Positions 6,394-7,705 of a stretch of DNA of 7,705 nucleotides are shown here, in pieces. The notes under the pieces were generated by a model, which did no database searches, was not told the origin of the DNA, and saw only the letters and a list, made by a program, of their open reading frames with translations. The DNA is from an uncultured Treponema sp. (GTDB lineage Bacteria > Spirochaetota > Spirochaetia > Treponematales > Treponemataceae): contig CAMNGY010000055.1 in assembly GCA_946538795.1 (NCBI GenBank), forward strand, positions 1 to 7,705. Direction: 5' to 3'. The stretch's first letter is position 1; each line of letters begins with the position of its first letter. Both the position numbers and the translations under genes were made by a program.

Positions 6394-6993
6394 CTACCAG
6401 TGAAAACCGGGCGAATAGTTCCCCTGGTCTTCATAATAGTCATCATCGTCATAATAATCGTCGTCGTTCCCGGAAGAAGAGGACCCGTCGTCATAGCCTC
6501 CGAAGCTCCCGAAGAAGTCGGTGTCACCGTAATCGCCGTCCTCGTAATAGTCGTTGCCGCCGCCGTTGGCCGCATCCACGCTGATCCTGGCCTTTTCCGG
6601 TATGCTCTTCAGGTCGTTCTGGGCCAGCACCCTGTAGGCGGCCGGCAGCTCGCCCGTAGGGGCATCATCGTAAATCTGTATTATCTCGCGCAGTATGGGG
6701 ACAGCCGTGTCATAATCCTTGAGCCTGACGGCTATGTGGGCTATCTCGAATTTTCCTATGATGTAGTCAACGGTGTTGTTCCCGTAGCGCTGCAAAAGGA
6801 CGTTGTAATAGTAGTCTGAAAGCTTGTAGTTGTTGTTGTTGAAAGCCTGCTGCGCCAGCTGGATGATCTCCTTGTCGGAAGTCTCCGGAGGCAAATCCTT
6901 CTTTGGCTTGCCCCAGAACAAATGGCTGGCTGTATTGCAGGAAGAAAGCGTCATAAGCAAAAGGATTGTGGGCGCAATTATTGATTGTTTCAT
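6394..6993 (-). CDS. TPR-like lipoprotein with Asp/Tyr-rich tail
   Basis: A 199-residue protein starting MKQSIIAPTILLLMTLSSCN. The hydrophobic signal ends in the lipobox LSSC with Cys19, so it should be lipidated and fixed to a membrane facing the periplasm or outside. Residues 38-130 are helical with TPR-like spacing (EIIQLAQQAFNNNNYKLSDYYYNVLL at 42-67, then RLKDYDTAVPILREIIQIYDD at 90-110), the type of scaffold found in envelope assembly lipoproteins such as BamD, though it is shorter and I do not assign it to BamD. Residues 143-191 are a low-complexity Gly/Asp/Tyr/Glu tail, strongly acidic (DDDYYDDDDYYEDQ at 177-190), which could bind cations or a basic partner. The start is ATG at 6993. 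The gene is convergent with the VWA gene, with which it shares the terminator, and divergent from argC. Confidence 0.88.
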   Translation of the reverse strand: MKQSIIAPTILLLMTLSSCNTASHLFWGKPKKDLPPETSDKEIIQLAQQAFNNNNYKLSDYYYNVLLQRYGNNTVDYIIGKFEIAHIAVRLKDYDTAVPILREIIQIYDDAPTGELPAAYRVLAQNDLKSIPEKARISVDAANGGGNDYYEDGDYGDTDFFGSFGGYDDGSSSSGNDDDYYDDDDYYEDQGNYSPGFHW

Positions 6994-6994
6994 T

Positions 6995-7009
6995 CTATAA
7001 GTGTATCAT
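6995..7009 (-). other. Possible four-codon leader ORF before the lipoprotein
   Basis: On the minus strand ATG ATA CAC TTA TAG (7009-6995) is preceded by GGAG at 7015-7012, only two bases away, and its stop lies one base before the lipoprotein ATG (6993). The lipoprotein ATG itself has no closer Shine-Dalgarno. Ribosomes that initiated on the short frame could restart on the gene. It may equally be chance. Confidence 0.3.
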
Positions 7010-7015
7010 TTCTCC

Positions 7016-7026
7016 GTAATTATTAC
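7016..7026. promoter_or_regulatory. AT-rich dyad between divergent genes
   Basis: GTAAT-T-ATTAC is a perfect 5-bp inverted repeat around a central T, in the 70-bp region between the lipoprotein and argC starts. A second dyad, ATTCC-AAAA-GGAAT, lies at 7032-7045. No -35/-10 pair for either gene could be settled. Either could be an operator or part of a promoter. Confidence 0.3.
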
Positions 7027-7063
7027 CATACATTCCAAAAGGAATCCAAAGGGAAAAAAAATT

Positions 7064-7705
7064 ATGGCTGACAAAGTTACAGGCAAGGCCATCAAGGCCG
7101 GCATCATAGGCGCTACAGGTTATGCAGGCGTGGAGCTGTTCAGAATCCTGCTCAGGCATCCCGGCGTAGAAAGGATATTCGCAAGCTCCGTGAGCTTTGA
7201 GGGGCAGCGGATTGACAGCGTGTACCAGAACCTCCTGGGCCAGCTGGGCGACAAGAGCGACGGCCTGCTGCTCACGGCGGACGAGGTGAAGGAGAACTCC
7301 GACATCGTGTTCACGGCCCTCCCCCACGGCATAGCCGAGCAGTATGCGGACTGGTGCGTGAAGAACGGCAAGAAGCTGGTGGACCTGAGCGCGGACTTCC
7401 GCTACGGCATGGACGAGGCGACTTTCAAGGAGTGGTACAAGAAGGACTGGCAGTTCCCGGAAGTGCACAAGGAGGGCGTCTACGGGTCGCCCGAGATGTA
7501 CCGGGAGGAGATAAAGAAGGCCCGGGTCATAGGCAACCCCGGCTGCTACGTGACCAGCGCGACGCTGGCCCTGCTGCCCGCCCTCCGGGCCGGGCTGGTG
7601 GACACGGACGCGGCCATAATCGTGGACTCCAAGAGCGGCGAGACCGGGGCCGGCCGGAACGCCACGATGACGAACCAGTTCTGCGAGTGCGGGGAAAGCT
7701 TTTCT
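7064..7705 (+). CDS. argC: N-acetyl-gamma-glutamyl-phosphate reductase, N-terminal part
   Basis: The frame is open from ATG 7064 to the window edge, giving 214 residues of a family usually near 345. ArgC reduces N-acetyl-glutamyl-phosphate to the semialdehyde with NADPH, the third step of arginine synthesis, in the cytoplasm. The NADP-binding loop is GATGYAG (16-22). The active-site cysteine is Cys161 in GNPGCY (157-162). LPHG (86-89), DLSADFR (107-113) and DSKSGETGAGR (188-198) are standard family signatures. The ribosome site is AAGGGA at 7049-7054, nine bases before the ATG. The gene diverges from the lipoprotein gene. Its first ten residues (MADKVTGKAI) are a short, charged extension before the Rossmann strand. 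Only the 3' end is missing, because the window stops. Confidence 0.97.
   Translation, partial: MADKVTGKAIKAGIIGATGYAGVELFRILLRHPGVERIFASSVSFEGQRIDSVYQNLLGQLGDKSDGLLLTADEVKENSDIVFTALPHGIAEQYADWCVKNGKKLVDLSADFRYGMDEATFKEWYKKDWQFPEVHKEGVYGSPEMYREEIKKARVIGNPGCYVTSATLALLPALRAGLVDTDAAIIVDSKSGETGAGRNATMTNQFCECGESFS

Noticed and set aside
6995..7468. 157-residue minus-strand open frame over argC
   Set aside because: argC is certain on the opposite strand from its active-site motifs, and this frame is its antisense shadow.

Overview
This 7.7-kb window is bacterial chromosomal DNA, GC-rich, with frequent ATA isoleucine codons in otherwise GC-biased genes. The gene set (an exported von Willebrand factor A protein with a distinctive N-terminal block, a small lipoprotein with an LSSC lipobox, a cytoplasmic helical protein of no named family) suggests a Gram-negative-type organism. 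I would place it with the Spirochaetota, perhaps Treponema-like. That placement is inference from recalled protein style, not from a marker gene.

Layout, left to right. (1) 2-148 (+): the C-terminal 48 residues of an unidentified protein with no start in the window. (2) 149-322: a short intergenic stretch with four tandem 22-bp repeats, then a 16-bp perfect duplication that covers the stop codon of the next gene. (3) 323-1552 (-): an exported EstA-like alpha/beta-hydrolase whose nucleophile serine and catalytic histidine both appear to be replaced. (4) 1618-2397 (-): a ZIP-family metal transporter, with a near-consensus sigma-70 promoter placed so that transcription should begin at the A of its ATG (a predicted leaderless mRNA). 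(5) 2449-3042 (-) and 3045-4139 (-): a two-gene operon in transcription order of a 364-residue helical protein of unknown function followed, 2 bp later, by an XRE-cupin regulator that uses a TTG (or GTG) start. (6) 4140-4283: a divergent intergenic region with a good minus-strand promoter and an AAGCTTT/AAAGCTT inverted repeat over its -35 box. (7) 4284-6311 (+): a 669-675 residue exported protein with a conserved-looking N-terminal domain, a 300-residue acidic Pro/Glu-rich linker that includes an uninterrupted (PE)21P tract, and a C-terminal VWA domain. (8) 6325-6371: a 21-bp-stem bidirectional terminator between convergent genes. (9) 6394-6993 (-): a TPR-like lipoprotein with an Asp/Tyr-rich tail. 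(10) 7064-7705 (+): the first 214 residues of ArgC, arginine biosynthesis, running off the window.

Functionally this is a mixed region, not one pathway. Two envelope proteins (VWA and lipoprotein) converge on a shared terminator. The middle block pairs a cytoplasmic protein with a ligand-sensing repressor-type regulator next to a metal transporter. ArgC is housekeeping. The points most worth a second look are the long rigid PE spacer on the VWA protein, the apparently dead esterase, the predicted leaderless ZIP transcript and the four-copy intergenic repeat whose small dyad shows one paired base change.
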